Source of the DNA: Arctopsyche grandis | Lineage: Eukaryota; Arthropoda; Insecta; Trichoptera; Hydropsychidae | Assembly (NCBI RefSeq): GCF_051622035.1 | Contig: NC_135365.1 | Coordinates: 9,466,001-9,530,000, forward strand | Length of the DNA stretch: 64,000 nt | Reading direction: 5' to 3' | In this document: piece after piece, positions 44,801-55,528 of the stretch | Position numbering within the stretch: position 1 is the stretch's first letter | How the letters are laid out: each line of letters starts with the position of its first letter | The notes under the pieces: model-generated | Database searches by the model: none | Told to the model about the DNA's origin: nothing | What the model saw: the letters and a program-made list of their open reading frames with translations, nothing else | Translations under genes and position numbers: made by a program

Positions 44801-47800
44801 ATAATGTTAGAATTATGAAATTTATTTTATTATACATGCAATATTTACATATATGGAATTATGCACATCAATGATGCACTCGGGGGGGGACGGGGAGGAT
44901 AGAAAATGAAAAAAGTAATAGAAAACATATTTTTGACTTTTAAAATTCGTTAGACAATTAATTATAAGTATTTTAAAGCAATGAAATATCACAATCAATA
45001 GGAAAAACTTCTGACTATTGATTCCAATACTCACATTGAGCACAGCAATACTAGATTTTGAGTTAATGACCGCAAAAGCCAAAAAACTAGAAAAATTGCG
45101 AATTTTTTTACCAACAAAAATCATTATCATATTCGAATTCAGTTTGTCAAACTTATTAAAGATTGATTAGTCTCCACTCTGGTAACTCAAAAACGTGATT
45201 TTTTGTTGCTCAGTGTAATTGATGAATCAACCTCCACAAGCAAAAAAATAAAGTAAAAATTCGGGTGTGACTAACCCATGACTTTATCTATATATTTGAG
45301 GAATATAAGAAGGTTACAAAATAACATTCGATATTGAACCGTACAGACAGATAATGAAATACTAATTAACTATGACAGCATTTTCGATACAAATTGAGCG
45401 CAAATGTATGGAAACTTGCACAAGACAAAAGTTCTACTTCCGGTTGTCAGTTTTATTCAAATTGTTTTTATTACTTAAAATTATACAAATTAAATATTAT
45501 ACAAATTAAATATCAAGAAAATAAAAATAATTTAAAAGGTCAAAATAAAATAATGAAATATTGTTTTACTACTTCCGGTTTACGAATACTGACCAAAACC
45601 TTATCAGCTCTAAGTTAGTAGATAAAGAATACACATATAAATTTTCAGCTTAATACGTTCAGGAGTGTGGACAGAATAGTGGGCACAACATTTTTGACCT
45701 TTCTTGAAGAGGAAAAAATCCCACTTCCGGTTCATTAAATTTAGTGATTTTTTTTTTACTTAAAATCACTATCTTTATTATATACATAAATATCAAGAAG
45801 ATTAAAATAATTTAAAAGGTCAAAATAAAATAATGAAATATTGTTTTAAAAAAAAAATACTACTTCCGGTTTATGAATTCTGACCAAAAACTTAGCAGCT
45901 CTAAGTTAGAACATAAAGAAGGGTGTGGACAGAATCGAGGCGAGACAGCATTTTTGACCTTTCTAAGAGGAAAAAATCCCACTTCCGGTTTATTAAATTT
46001 ACTGTTTTTTTTTTTTTTCATCACATTGATACAAGAATTATACTGGAATTTTTTCGTGAAGAACATATGTACATGTTTAAGGGGTCGAAAAAAATAGTGG
46101 AAGAATAATCGAACAAGAGTAAACTTCCACTTCCGGTTGAGGGATGCTTACCAAATTTTATACATAACTTGGTATTAAAAACCTCGATTTTCTAGATTAA
46201 AAATATTTATAAAATATTAGGTTATAGAATTTATAATTTATATTACATGTAAAAAAAAATTTGTTCGATTCAGTTAGCGGTTTGGAAGATAATTAAATTC
46301 AAAAACTTAAAAAAAAGAGGACACCTACTAATGATAATAAGTTTCAGTTCGATACGACTAACGGTGTTCAAAAAATCCCCAAAATACACAGACACACACA
46401 CATTTTTTCTAGATCATGAAAACGTGATCAGTAATCGATTCTGAGTTCGAATCAGTCAAAATCTCAAGTTCGAATATTCGCATGATCACAAAACTTCATA
46501 TATTGTTACTACGTACATAGATAAAGTAAAAAACACCATCATAGTGCATGTTTAACGCAGTATTTCGAAGATGGTGATAATGTGATGTGAGTTCTGACAT
46601 TTTTCTACAAAAAACGCACTGCTTTTATACCCTCAAATATATACGCACGCACTTACATATATCCTTATTAAGACTGACATATGTATTATTTACTACTGAT
46701 AAAACAAATGTGTGTAATTCTTTCAGATATAACATAGATGATCCAAATTTTTTCACCGAGTCGATTAGGATGAATGCCGTTGCATTTGAACTAGAACGAC
46801 AACCGTTCACTAACGATTCTAAAACAGACATTGGAATTGATTGTCTCATAAACGATGAAGTGTATACAGATGCTTATCCTTTACATGATGTATGTACATA
46901 CATACATATTTCATTCTAATATCAATTATCTACTATATTTATTTCTTATTATCGTTTTCAGGGAGGTGTGTATGACAGTGGAACTCAACGAAACTTGCTG
47001 TTTATGCATTGGGCCCAAATAAATAAGTTTTATAAATATCAACCTCTCGATAAAATCAAAGAGTACTTTGGTGAAAAGTTTGCTATTTATTTCGCTTGGT
47101 TGGGTTTTTATATATACATGCTGATACCCATATCGCTGCTTGGAATAGTTAGCATTATATACGGAATAATTAATGTGAATGATGACACTCTAAGGTGCTG
47201 TATTCATGTCCCGGGTATCAGGGGACAGCCATGGCTCTAGCCCTGATATATATATGGGATCCATGAATGTGTGCGGGAGGATATTCAAAGTCAAAGTATT
47301 TACGCAACTCGTTTAATGTCTCGCTTAATTTGCCGAATCCGTGAACTGGGCAACGTGCTTGCATTTTTCACGCATTCGGCAATTCTCTTGCCGAATGCGT
47401 GTAATAGACAATTTCACGGATGTTTTTTAAATTTGTTACAAAATTGAAAAGTGTCTTTCGCCTTCGTACTTCGTAGTTATGTTCAAGTGGTAACTCGTCG
47501 ATGATGCCTTAGCTATTATTTTTACACCGTGACTTTTATTTGAAACTTGTCAAAAAAAATTATCACTTACCAGGTGATCCTTAATCTTATTACTCCTAAA
47601 TGTGTATTGTGAAGAGTATTGATGAAACGATTTTTAATTTCAATTTTGAAACTATTTTGGGAAGAGGGGGGGCTTAACCATGCTAGATTGGGGGCCCGAC
47701 TTGGGATGTGCGGGCCATGGCTGTATTATCATCTAATTTTATCTGCTTTAAATAAACTTTTATATTATAACAACTATGTAATATGAATTTAAATTTGCAG

Positions 47801-50800
47801 CAATGATATTTGTTATGATACTTTAGACATTACAATGTGCCCTAAATGCGATTCGTGTGATTATTGGAAACTAGAAAGCACTTGTTTTGCAGCAAAAGTC
47901 ACATATGTTTTTGATAATTATTTTACTATTGGATTTGCATTTTCAATGTCGGTTTGGAGTAAGTGTTACTTTTGTGATACATACATACACACACACACAT
48001 TTAAATTATTTTTTACATTAATATTAATAGTATATATTTTATTTTAAAATTATAGGCGCATTTTATGGAAAATTATGGAAACGATACTCGGCGGAAATTA
48101 CCCATGGGTGGGGAATGACAGAGTATGATAATCAAATAGAACATCTTAGACCACAATATCTTACTAAATATAAGAATCGTAAACGTAATTTTTGGACCGA
48201 TCGCCTGCCTACTATTGTTATCAGTGTTGTTGTGGTTACATTTTTCGTAAAAATTTTGATTACATATATTCAAATGAAAATATGTTACGCATAATCAATT
48301 ATGTTTTACATTAAATCTTGTTATCAATTTCAGATTGGTTTGGTTTGGGCAATTATATTTGGTATCGTCATATATCAAATGTGGTTGCTGACTTTCGATA
48401 GTCTTTTCATTGATTATCCTTCAAGAAGCCTTCTAGTCCCTTGCATCTCTGCTGTAATGAATTTAATCATGATAATGATACTTGACTATGTTTTTGTCAA
48501 AGTTGCTATTAAACTGACTGAAAACGAATACCAAAGGACGCAATCTAGCTTTGATGATAGTCTTACACTAAAAATCTATTTTTTCCAATTCGTGAATAAC
48601 TATTCTTCAATATTATATATCGCAATACTCAAAGGAAAATTTTTAGGCTATCCTTCCAAATATAATAAAATTTTCTTATTGCGACAGCAAGAGGTTTAAA
48701 AACATTCATATTTATTACAATATTTTATATAGATATGACATAAACTTCCCTTATGTTCAATCTCAAATTTTAGTGCCTCCCCGGAGGGTGTCTTTTTGAA
48801 TTGATCATTCAATTGGCTATAATCATGATAGGGAAAAAAATCATTTCTTTAATAATGAAAGTATTTTTACCATTTTTATATCACAAAATCAAGACTTGTA
48901 TGGTAATTATGAATACTAATTCTACATTTATTCGTAAAACTTAAGTCACTAGGATTGATAGTATGGATTGTCATATACAGCTGTGGACAAATATATTAGG
49001 CCCAGATCCGTAGCGATGTTTTTGGCGCCCTTGGCAAATATCAAATTTGTCGCCCTTAAATATTTTTTCATGACATAAACAGAATTTATTTCATTTCAAA
49101 AACACATTTATTGAAATATTTAAATTAAACATTTTAAAATAAAATTATAAAAAATAACAGTTATTATTTATATTATAAATGTCCCACATTGACAATTTCA
49201 CAATAAATATCATATTATAAAATAAATCAGTGCACTTACATGACAATTAAAATTTCGTGATTTTTATTATTTTGTCGTTTATTTATCATTTATTTTCATT
49301 TTTATAATTGTTTTTTTTTTTTTTTCAAATAAATTTTTCTTTATTTAAAACCATATAGCTGTCTTGACCGGTAACCAATAACATTATTGACAACTTAACT
49401 ATTAATTATTACAGATAATAAAAACTAAAGACAAATTTTCTGTGAATTTAAGCGTTAGCAAAGTCTATTATTCTATTATCGAAATTTATATTACCTGCTA
49501 ATTCAATTTCTATTGTTATATATTTTTTATAATATTATACTTAGTTTTTTTTTACAATTCAATTTAGTGCAATGTTCTGTAACATTTACAAAAATTTCAT
49601 GTAAACTATTTTCTCAAAAATTCCTAAAATCTAATTAATAACGACGATCTCTAAATATCCTGTTCTTTCTGCTGAAGTGCAATGTTAACCTTATTCCATT
49701 TATCAAGTACTAGATTCCACAGATTTAAAAATTCAAGAAATTTATAATTGTACATGAAAATGTATTGAAATAACCTGAGCCCTGTTTACTTCACTTGATT
49801 TCTGTGTTTTTGGCATTTTTAAATAAAAGAAGATGTATTTCATTTTAAAAAACGATAAAAACTACTCTCGAAATCTGATTTGCGTAAAAGGGACAACTAT
49901 CCATATACATACATACATGTGGCCAAATACATTTATCCACAGCTGTAGATCATACTAATATTGTAAATTTTTTCATCAAACATAAAAATGTTATATTTTG
50001 TAGCAAAGAATGTTTTCAATTATATTGTTTTTATATTAGAAAAGAAACCAGCCATACACTGAAAATAAAACTTCACTCAATCAATGGACAGAAGACGACA
50101 AACTCGTTGATTGGTGTCCAAAAGGTCTTTTCAATGAATATTTAGACACTAGTAAGTTAACATACATATGACGTGTCTAATAGTCTCTTTGTATAATTTG
50201 ATTCTAATCAACGGCTTTGTATGACATTTTAGTTCTGAATTATGGATTTGCTACATTATTCGTATCGGTATTTCCTCTAGCCCCGCTTTTTGCATTGATA
50301 TGCAGCATTATTGGGATGAGATTGGATGCGAAAAAATTTGTAAAATACTACAAACGTCCAGTGCCTCGTAGGGCTCGCAACATAGGCATTTGGTTCACAA
50401 TCATGGATATTCTTGGTAAACTTTCCATCATTACAAATGTCAGTGATTTTGTATATTAATCTTTCTAAAATATCATCTGTAACCTTTTATTTTGACATTA
50501 AATACATTCTTATCATTTTTAGGCTTTTACAATAGCCTTTACTTCGAATTTCATTCCTCGTATGATATACATTTTTTATGTCAGTCTGAAAGAAAATGAT
50601 GTTGGCTTCTTAGAACACTCACTAGCCTATTTTGAAACCTCTGATATTTATATTGATAGTTTACCGCAGAATTCAAAATTTCCTAATGTTACTGTAAGTT
50701 TTTACCAAATTTTGTATTATACTAAGAAAATAGTACCATTTTATAATAACAAAACTCATCTGGGCTCCATTTCGAAACTAACTACATCGCATGAAGTAGT

Positions 50801-51757
50801 GAGTAGTGGATCTAATTGGTATTTAAAATTGGAAAAAATGATTCACATTTAAAAAAAAAACTTCAGAGGATTGGATTCCAGATGGAGAATGGAATCGTTA
50901 CCTTTGCAATATTTCTAATTTCATATTTACAGGTTTGCAGATACCCGGAGTATAGGAATCCGCCTGATCATGTCAATAAATACAAGCGTCCTATTATATA
51001 TTGGCAGATTCTAGTAGCGCGACTTTTATTTATTGTTGTTTTTATGGTATGACATTTGAGCATTGCAAATACATATGTTAACATGAGCAACATAATAAAA
51101 TATACACATTTTTTCCAATGGATTCAATATTTTGTTTAAATTAATTTGTTCATAGATTGCAGTTGGTCTTGTAATGGCGATTATACATTGGATCTTTTCG
51201 AACACGACACACAAATTAAAAATTAAAATCAAAGAGGAATCTCAACGAGTCAATGAAACTATTGGTAGTATTTTCTAGAATGCAACATTTCTCAATAATA
51301 AATTCCAGAATATACATAAAAGGCGCAGCAAAAGTACCTGTATATATTTTTTTTTATATATAACATACAAACGAAATACTATTTTTTATATTATTTGAGA
51401 TAAATATATTTGGTAAATGTTGTCGTTGCGTAGGAGTACACTCTTTTCATACAGTTTTTCATTTTCTTTCTTAGTCTTTCCTATATCATTCGAGATCTTG
51501 TATGGTTTCTATATTCTTACATAGATCAAAGTTTTTTGCTAGATGAATATTGTTATGGGACAATTCTAATGTTATAAAATAATCTATTATTACTCAGCAG
51601 AGATCAAAGTTGAAAAAATACAGTAAAGGAACTTTTGCCGCGCCAAACATAAAATTTATAACCTCAAATATATTTTAATCATAATAATTATATTTCAGAA
51701 CGCCTTGTAAGTGCAAATGAACAGCCAATGTCATCTATGTCTACACAAACTGACTGA
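41838..51757 (+). CDS. Anoctamin (TMEM16 family) membrane protein
   Basis: Sixteen exons join in frame to 864 residues: 41838-41930, 42073-42218, 44262-44478, 44573-44706, 46727-46889, 46962-47194, 47801-47958, 48056-48246, 48334-48693, 48774-48902, 50040-50151, 50233-50438, 50523-50693, 50933-51046, 51156-51264, 51699-51757. The dimerisation domain starts NRYFVDGIRLVDFVLVY; then MCPKCDSCDYWKLESTC, YVFDNYFTIGFAF, the CLPGGCLFELIIQLAIIM helix and the hallmark GFATLFVSVFPLAPLFAL, followed by RLDAKKF, IGIW and CRYPEYRNPP. Anoctamins are Ca2+-activated chloride channels or phospholipid scramblases. Unusually, several residues of the canonical Ca2+ site are changed (see findings). The ATG is the first in an exon opening after an acceptor, so an upstream exon probably exists. 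It resembles the ANO1-7 clade more than ANO8/10. Confidence 0.95.
41952..41999. repeat. Perfect 22-bp hairpin in anoctamin intron 1
   Basis: ACATTTTATAATTCCACTTG(TA), a four-base loop, then its exact complement. It lies about 20 bases after the exon 1 donor. Too short for a typical pre-miRNA, but the perfect match indicates recent origin. Confidence 0.85.
42660..44128 (+). mobile_element. Unusual TIR element carrying a PIN/FEN-like nuclease ORF
   Basis: Inside anoctamin intron 2. AGTCCGGTCAAATTAGAC (42661-42678) is the inverted match (one mismatch) of GTCTAAATTGACCGGACT at the right end (44111-44128). Inverted homology extends about 100 bp inward on each side (to about 42767 and from about 44037), with two small gaps; shared blocks are TACATAAATTCACAACAAG and GAGTAAAATTGTTCAAAACA. 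TA sits at both outer edges. The only coding content is the nuclease-like pseudogene at 43005-44069. No recognisable transposase, integrase or RT is present. Confidence 0.75.
43005..44069 (+). pseudogene. PIN/FEN-like nuclease-family ORF, frameshifted
   Basis: Coding similarity runs through at least three phase changes: 43005-about 43410, about 43410-43690, about 43690-43862, then 43836-44069, with a stop near 43863. Conserved-looking blocks in order are LAPYPLSLFDDIGIRKTQKS, IDGGYLL, VVFDGY, a basic AAEQRRR, VVGEDVDLLVLL and ITGCDTTSAFYRRGK. Acidic residues in IDGG, FDGY and GEDVD are arranged like the metal-binding acids of PIN/FEN nucleases. I recall this as a high-copy uncharacterised family in invertebrates. 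The last frame runs into the right TIR, so any further C-terminal domain is missing. Non-functional here. Confidence 0.65.
44711..45430. other. Anoctamin intron 4, unannotated part
   Basis: AT-rich with a short G run (44882-44890); no gene or element recognised. Confidence 0.4.
45437..46140. repeat. Tandemly duplicated intron repeat with six ACTTCCGGTT motifs
   Basis: A ~290-bp unit (about 45470-45755) is repeated at about 45757-46015, sharing AATAATTTAAAAGGTCAAAA and GTGTGGACAGAAT blocks. ACTTCCGGTT occurs six times between 45437 and 46140. The following 46290-46500 segment (GATCAGTAATCGATTCTGAG, TTCGCATGATCACAAAACTT) reads like the end of a dispersed repeat. Confidence 0.7.
47335..47422. 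repeat. Fragment of the intron-5 inverted-repeat element
   Basis: GCCGAATCCGTGAACTGGGC through the CGCATTCGGCA...TGCCGAATGCG palindrome matches the right arm at 20028-20115. In anoctamin intron 6. Confidence 0.75.
48978..49945. mobile_element. Tc1/mariner-type non-autonomous element, 968 bp
   Basis: Left end CAGCTGTGGACAAATATATT, right end inverted as CAGCTGTGGATAAATGTATT; about 4 mismatches over 25 bases. TA on both sides (48976-48977, 49946-49947). The interior is very AT-rich without an open frame. It occupies most of anoctamin intron 10. Confidence 0.8.
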
Positions 51758-51819
51758 AAATGAATAAGACTAACTAGTTCTGTGATTGTCGGCTGTTACT
51801 ATACTTATATACATTTTAT

Positions 51820-52190
51820 ATAATCCTACAATCTGATATTTCAAAGCTGTGCTTTTCATGTGAGGTGCTGACTTTTTAACCAGTGCTGGGTTTACCCATT
51901 AAGGAAAATAAATGATTTTATAGATTTTAGATTTTATGTTAAAATGCATTTATTCTATTTTATTTAGATATTTAATTATTATTTTACTTTTATATTGAAT
52001 AAAATTTTATATAATCTGATATTTCAAATCTGTGCTTTTCATTTGTGGTACTGACTTTGTAACCAGTGTCGGGCTTACCCGTTAAGAAAAACAAATTATT
52101 TTATAGATTTTATGTTAAAATGCATTTATTCTTATTGCATTAAAATATTTAATTGTTTTTTTTTTTTACGTTTTTATTGAATACAATTGG
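51820..52190. repeat. Tandem duplication of ~185 bp after the anoctamin stop
   Basis: The block from AATCTGATATTTCAAA... through TAACCAGTG...GGTTTACCC and ATTTTATGTTAAAATGCATT occurs at 51820-52005 and again at 52007-52190. The first unit includes the likely anoctamin poly(A) signal. Confidence 0.8.
51907..51912 (+). terminator. Probable anoctamin poly(A) signal
   Basis: AATAAA 150 bases after the stop codon, in the first unit of the tandem duplication. Confidence 0.45.
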
Positions 52191-52199
52191 CATCAGCGA

Positions 52200-55100
52200 T
52201 ATAAAAATTATAGAAGAAAAAAAAAATGAAAGTATCAGTAAGTACAAACATATATCACGACAATCAGTAGGTACATATATATTAGAAGTACCCATAAGTA
52301 ATGTCGTTTTGTTTTCAATGGAATTAAAAATAGTTTTTCTTAAACTTTTCTTCTACAAAATTATTTCCTACATTATCTATAACATTCTGCCACCTTTCTT
52401 TCAAAAATTTTAAAAACTATTACGGTTTTCTTAAACGAAAATTATTAATATGCTGAAAGCAGATATTCCAGACTATTGTTTGAATCTCAGAAAAAAAAAT
52501 ATTGAGAAGTTTTCTCAGATTAATTCGAATCTCAATTTGCTCATGTACTTTTATTAAAGACGAGCCGCCACTGTCTCCATGTATCATTTAAATTATGTAA
52601 AAAAATAAAATCATTATTTTTATAGAATAAATTTAAAATTGCGATGAAATTCAATTTAGATTCATTTTTTACCTACGATTAACTATTATACATACATGAA
52701 TGACAAATTGAAATGGTTTTTCTTCTTTCGAAAAAATTGTAAAGGCGCCGAGTAGAAAGTTGCATAGGGGCGGCGGGACCCCTAGAGCCGACACTGTTTG
52801 TAATTACATATATATATATGTATTTACTTACATGTAGGTGATATTACCATTAGTTTTCTTATACCATTTTCATATGACAGCATACCCTCCAATATTATTG
52901 TAAATTAAATTCTGAAAAGAGTACAATTGGGACGGTGAAAGGGATATAAAATTAATCACAAAATGTAAATTCTCAAAACGAATTTATAAACAAAAATTTA
53001 TTAATTGTGATAACATAATCTTATGTAAATATATGTTTGTATTTCTTGATAAACAAATACCTTACATCTAATAAATATCTATTGATGAATAATAATCATG
53101 TAATCCTTCAAAAAATGACAATACATTAATATGTGAATTACAGGCACATTACGTTTGCGACAATTACCAAGTAATTTATGAAGACTTAACAAACATCAAA
53201 TACAAACAAATAGCAATACAAATTTTGCGATGCTAAACCATTCAGATAACTAGGCAAACCTAATCGAATTTAGATTTTCATGTATCGATTTTCTTAAAAA
53301 AAAAAAAAACAACCTGAGCCAGCATAAAGTATATCTAATGGAATGTCCAAAAAGAAGATGAAAAAAAAAACAAAGCAAAGGCACATAATGAATTAATTAT
53401 GTTGCAACTTTCATGATATACTTTTTATCAACGATTCTCAACTTTGTATTTCACTAACTTAAATATATTCAGTCTTGTAATATACTTGAATATAACATTA
53501 CTATTATTAAATATTAATCAAATACAAAATAATAACTCAGCTGTGTAACTTATAAAATAAATAAATATTTTTTAAAGAGGTATTTCAAAGCACCACATAA
53601 TAAAAACTGTGACGCGCATCAATTTATACACTTATATGAGGCTCGCTTAAAATCACGCACTATATAATATTGCAATTTTTAAATACATACATAAAATGAA
53701 CCGAAAAATAAAAATAAAATAAAACTTCACTTGTACTAGAGGTCACTGATAGTAAAACAAACAAGAAAACATATCTCGCTTTCAGTCAAGATAGGCAGCT
53801 TGCAGTTTAATATAAAACTAAAACAATATAAAAATGATAAGTTTCGAGTATATATGAGTAGAATAAAATTTCTAAGAAGTCAACAAACATTATTGGGATA
53901 AGATTCGATAAAATAAAGCAGGTCTATAATAATTGCATTTACAACGAAAGTGTATGGGACTAGAAAAATCTACCCGCAGAATCGGAAAATCTCATAAATA
54001 AATAGTATTCCTCCCGATCCTGCGGGATTGCAAATATAAGAAAAAACATGCAAGTTACGAATTCAGTCTATTGTGAGGTAACAAGTGAAATGCAAGTCAT
54101 CAGTCTATTAAAATCACAGCTGTGTATATAAAACCCGTATGTGCAGATTATAACAAAATATTGTATACAAAATGGCTACGTATAAGAATTCAGTTTCAAC
54201 AAAGTACCTATTTGCATTAAACATTATAATTATTATTAATATTATATTATATTAGACGGTGCAACAATTCACAATGATTACTTCAACACATAGTGCACAA
54301 GTCACACCCTAACACCAGAAAACACTGTGCAAATTTAAAATATTTGCCTTAAAATTTTGATTAAATCACATGCTTACTCTTAAAAGTATTAATGTGCTTA
54401 ATTGCCGAGACAAATACATAAAATTCTTTATAACCTAAAAATGTTAGTCGATCATTTATATTAAATAATAATAATAATAATAATAAAAAACAAACAGTTT
54501 TCATATAAATATATAAATACATACTTTTTAAACCCAAATACCGTTTCGAATTTAATCCTATATATTGTACATTCCGTGGATTAGTCGACTGTTAAAATTT
54601 ACAAATCTGAGGCTGAAATTAATTGCCTTTCGTCCATTTATTACCCAAATAAGTTTAGATGTAAAAAATGAATATACAACATGGAAATTTGTAACTGAGA
54701 GCACTGGTTGTGTGCAAAAACCTAACTATTTAAATATATAATATATGTATGTATATTTATAAAAATTACGCACAAGTGTCTATTTGTACACGTCGTATCC
54801 AAAATCACCAATCAAATATCAGCAATGGCATAAAATATGACTCAATTTTTAAGATTTATAATAAAATTATTTCATCATGACACAATTTGTGATTTCGGGC
54901 GTACTTCTCATTAACGTAACGACTAAAATAGTATTTTTTACAATACAATTATACTTTCTATAATACGGATAAGTCAGTCTTTCGCAAAGGTACGGCGAAT
55001 TTTTTTTTAATATAGATGAATAGATTTTTAATTATCTAAAAGTTCATATATTTACGTTTACTTTATTTCAATATAACGGACTTAAACTATTCGTCAGTCT

Positions 55101-55500
55101 TAAGTTTCGTTTCTCCCTGTCACGAGGAACGTTAAACCGGCTTCATTCAATCATTATTTCATATCTGGTCCCCGAGTGAGCTCTCAAACGATCGCCTGAG
55201 ACTTCCAGACAACAAAGGATACGAAAAATCTAGGATGCGAAAAAATTCAACAATATTCCCTTATGGCTACGTAAAATTTTTCTTTTTTTTTTTACATTTT
55301 CTGCTTCAAATACCTTAAAAACTAAAGCCGAATAGCAAAATATAATATTGATGTGTTTAATTTTCTTCTAGTATTGCACTGTATCCTCAGTCTGCTTTCG
55401 TGACCGAGCACAATTGGCCGTCTCGACATCGGCCGTGCCCGTTTCCTTTTTTACTATACAAATAAGAGTTTCATCGCTTAGCAAAGCGATAGATGGAACG
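52200..55500. other. AT-rich region between anoctamin and ribbon
   Basis: No coding exon recognised. CCGCCACTG (about 52567) and a GGCGCCGAG...CCGACACTG stretch (52744-52796) look like remnants of the hAT-type MITEs. A (TAA)n tract lies at about 54465-54487. The part nearest 55.5 kb may be the ribbon 3' UTR. Confidence 0.5.
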
Positions 55501-55528
55501 AACGGTTCAGGTTCGCGAAGAACGGAAG

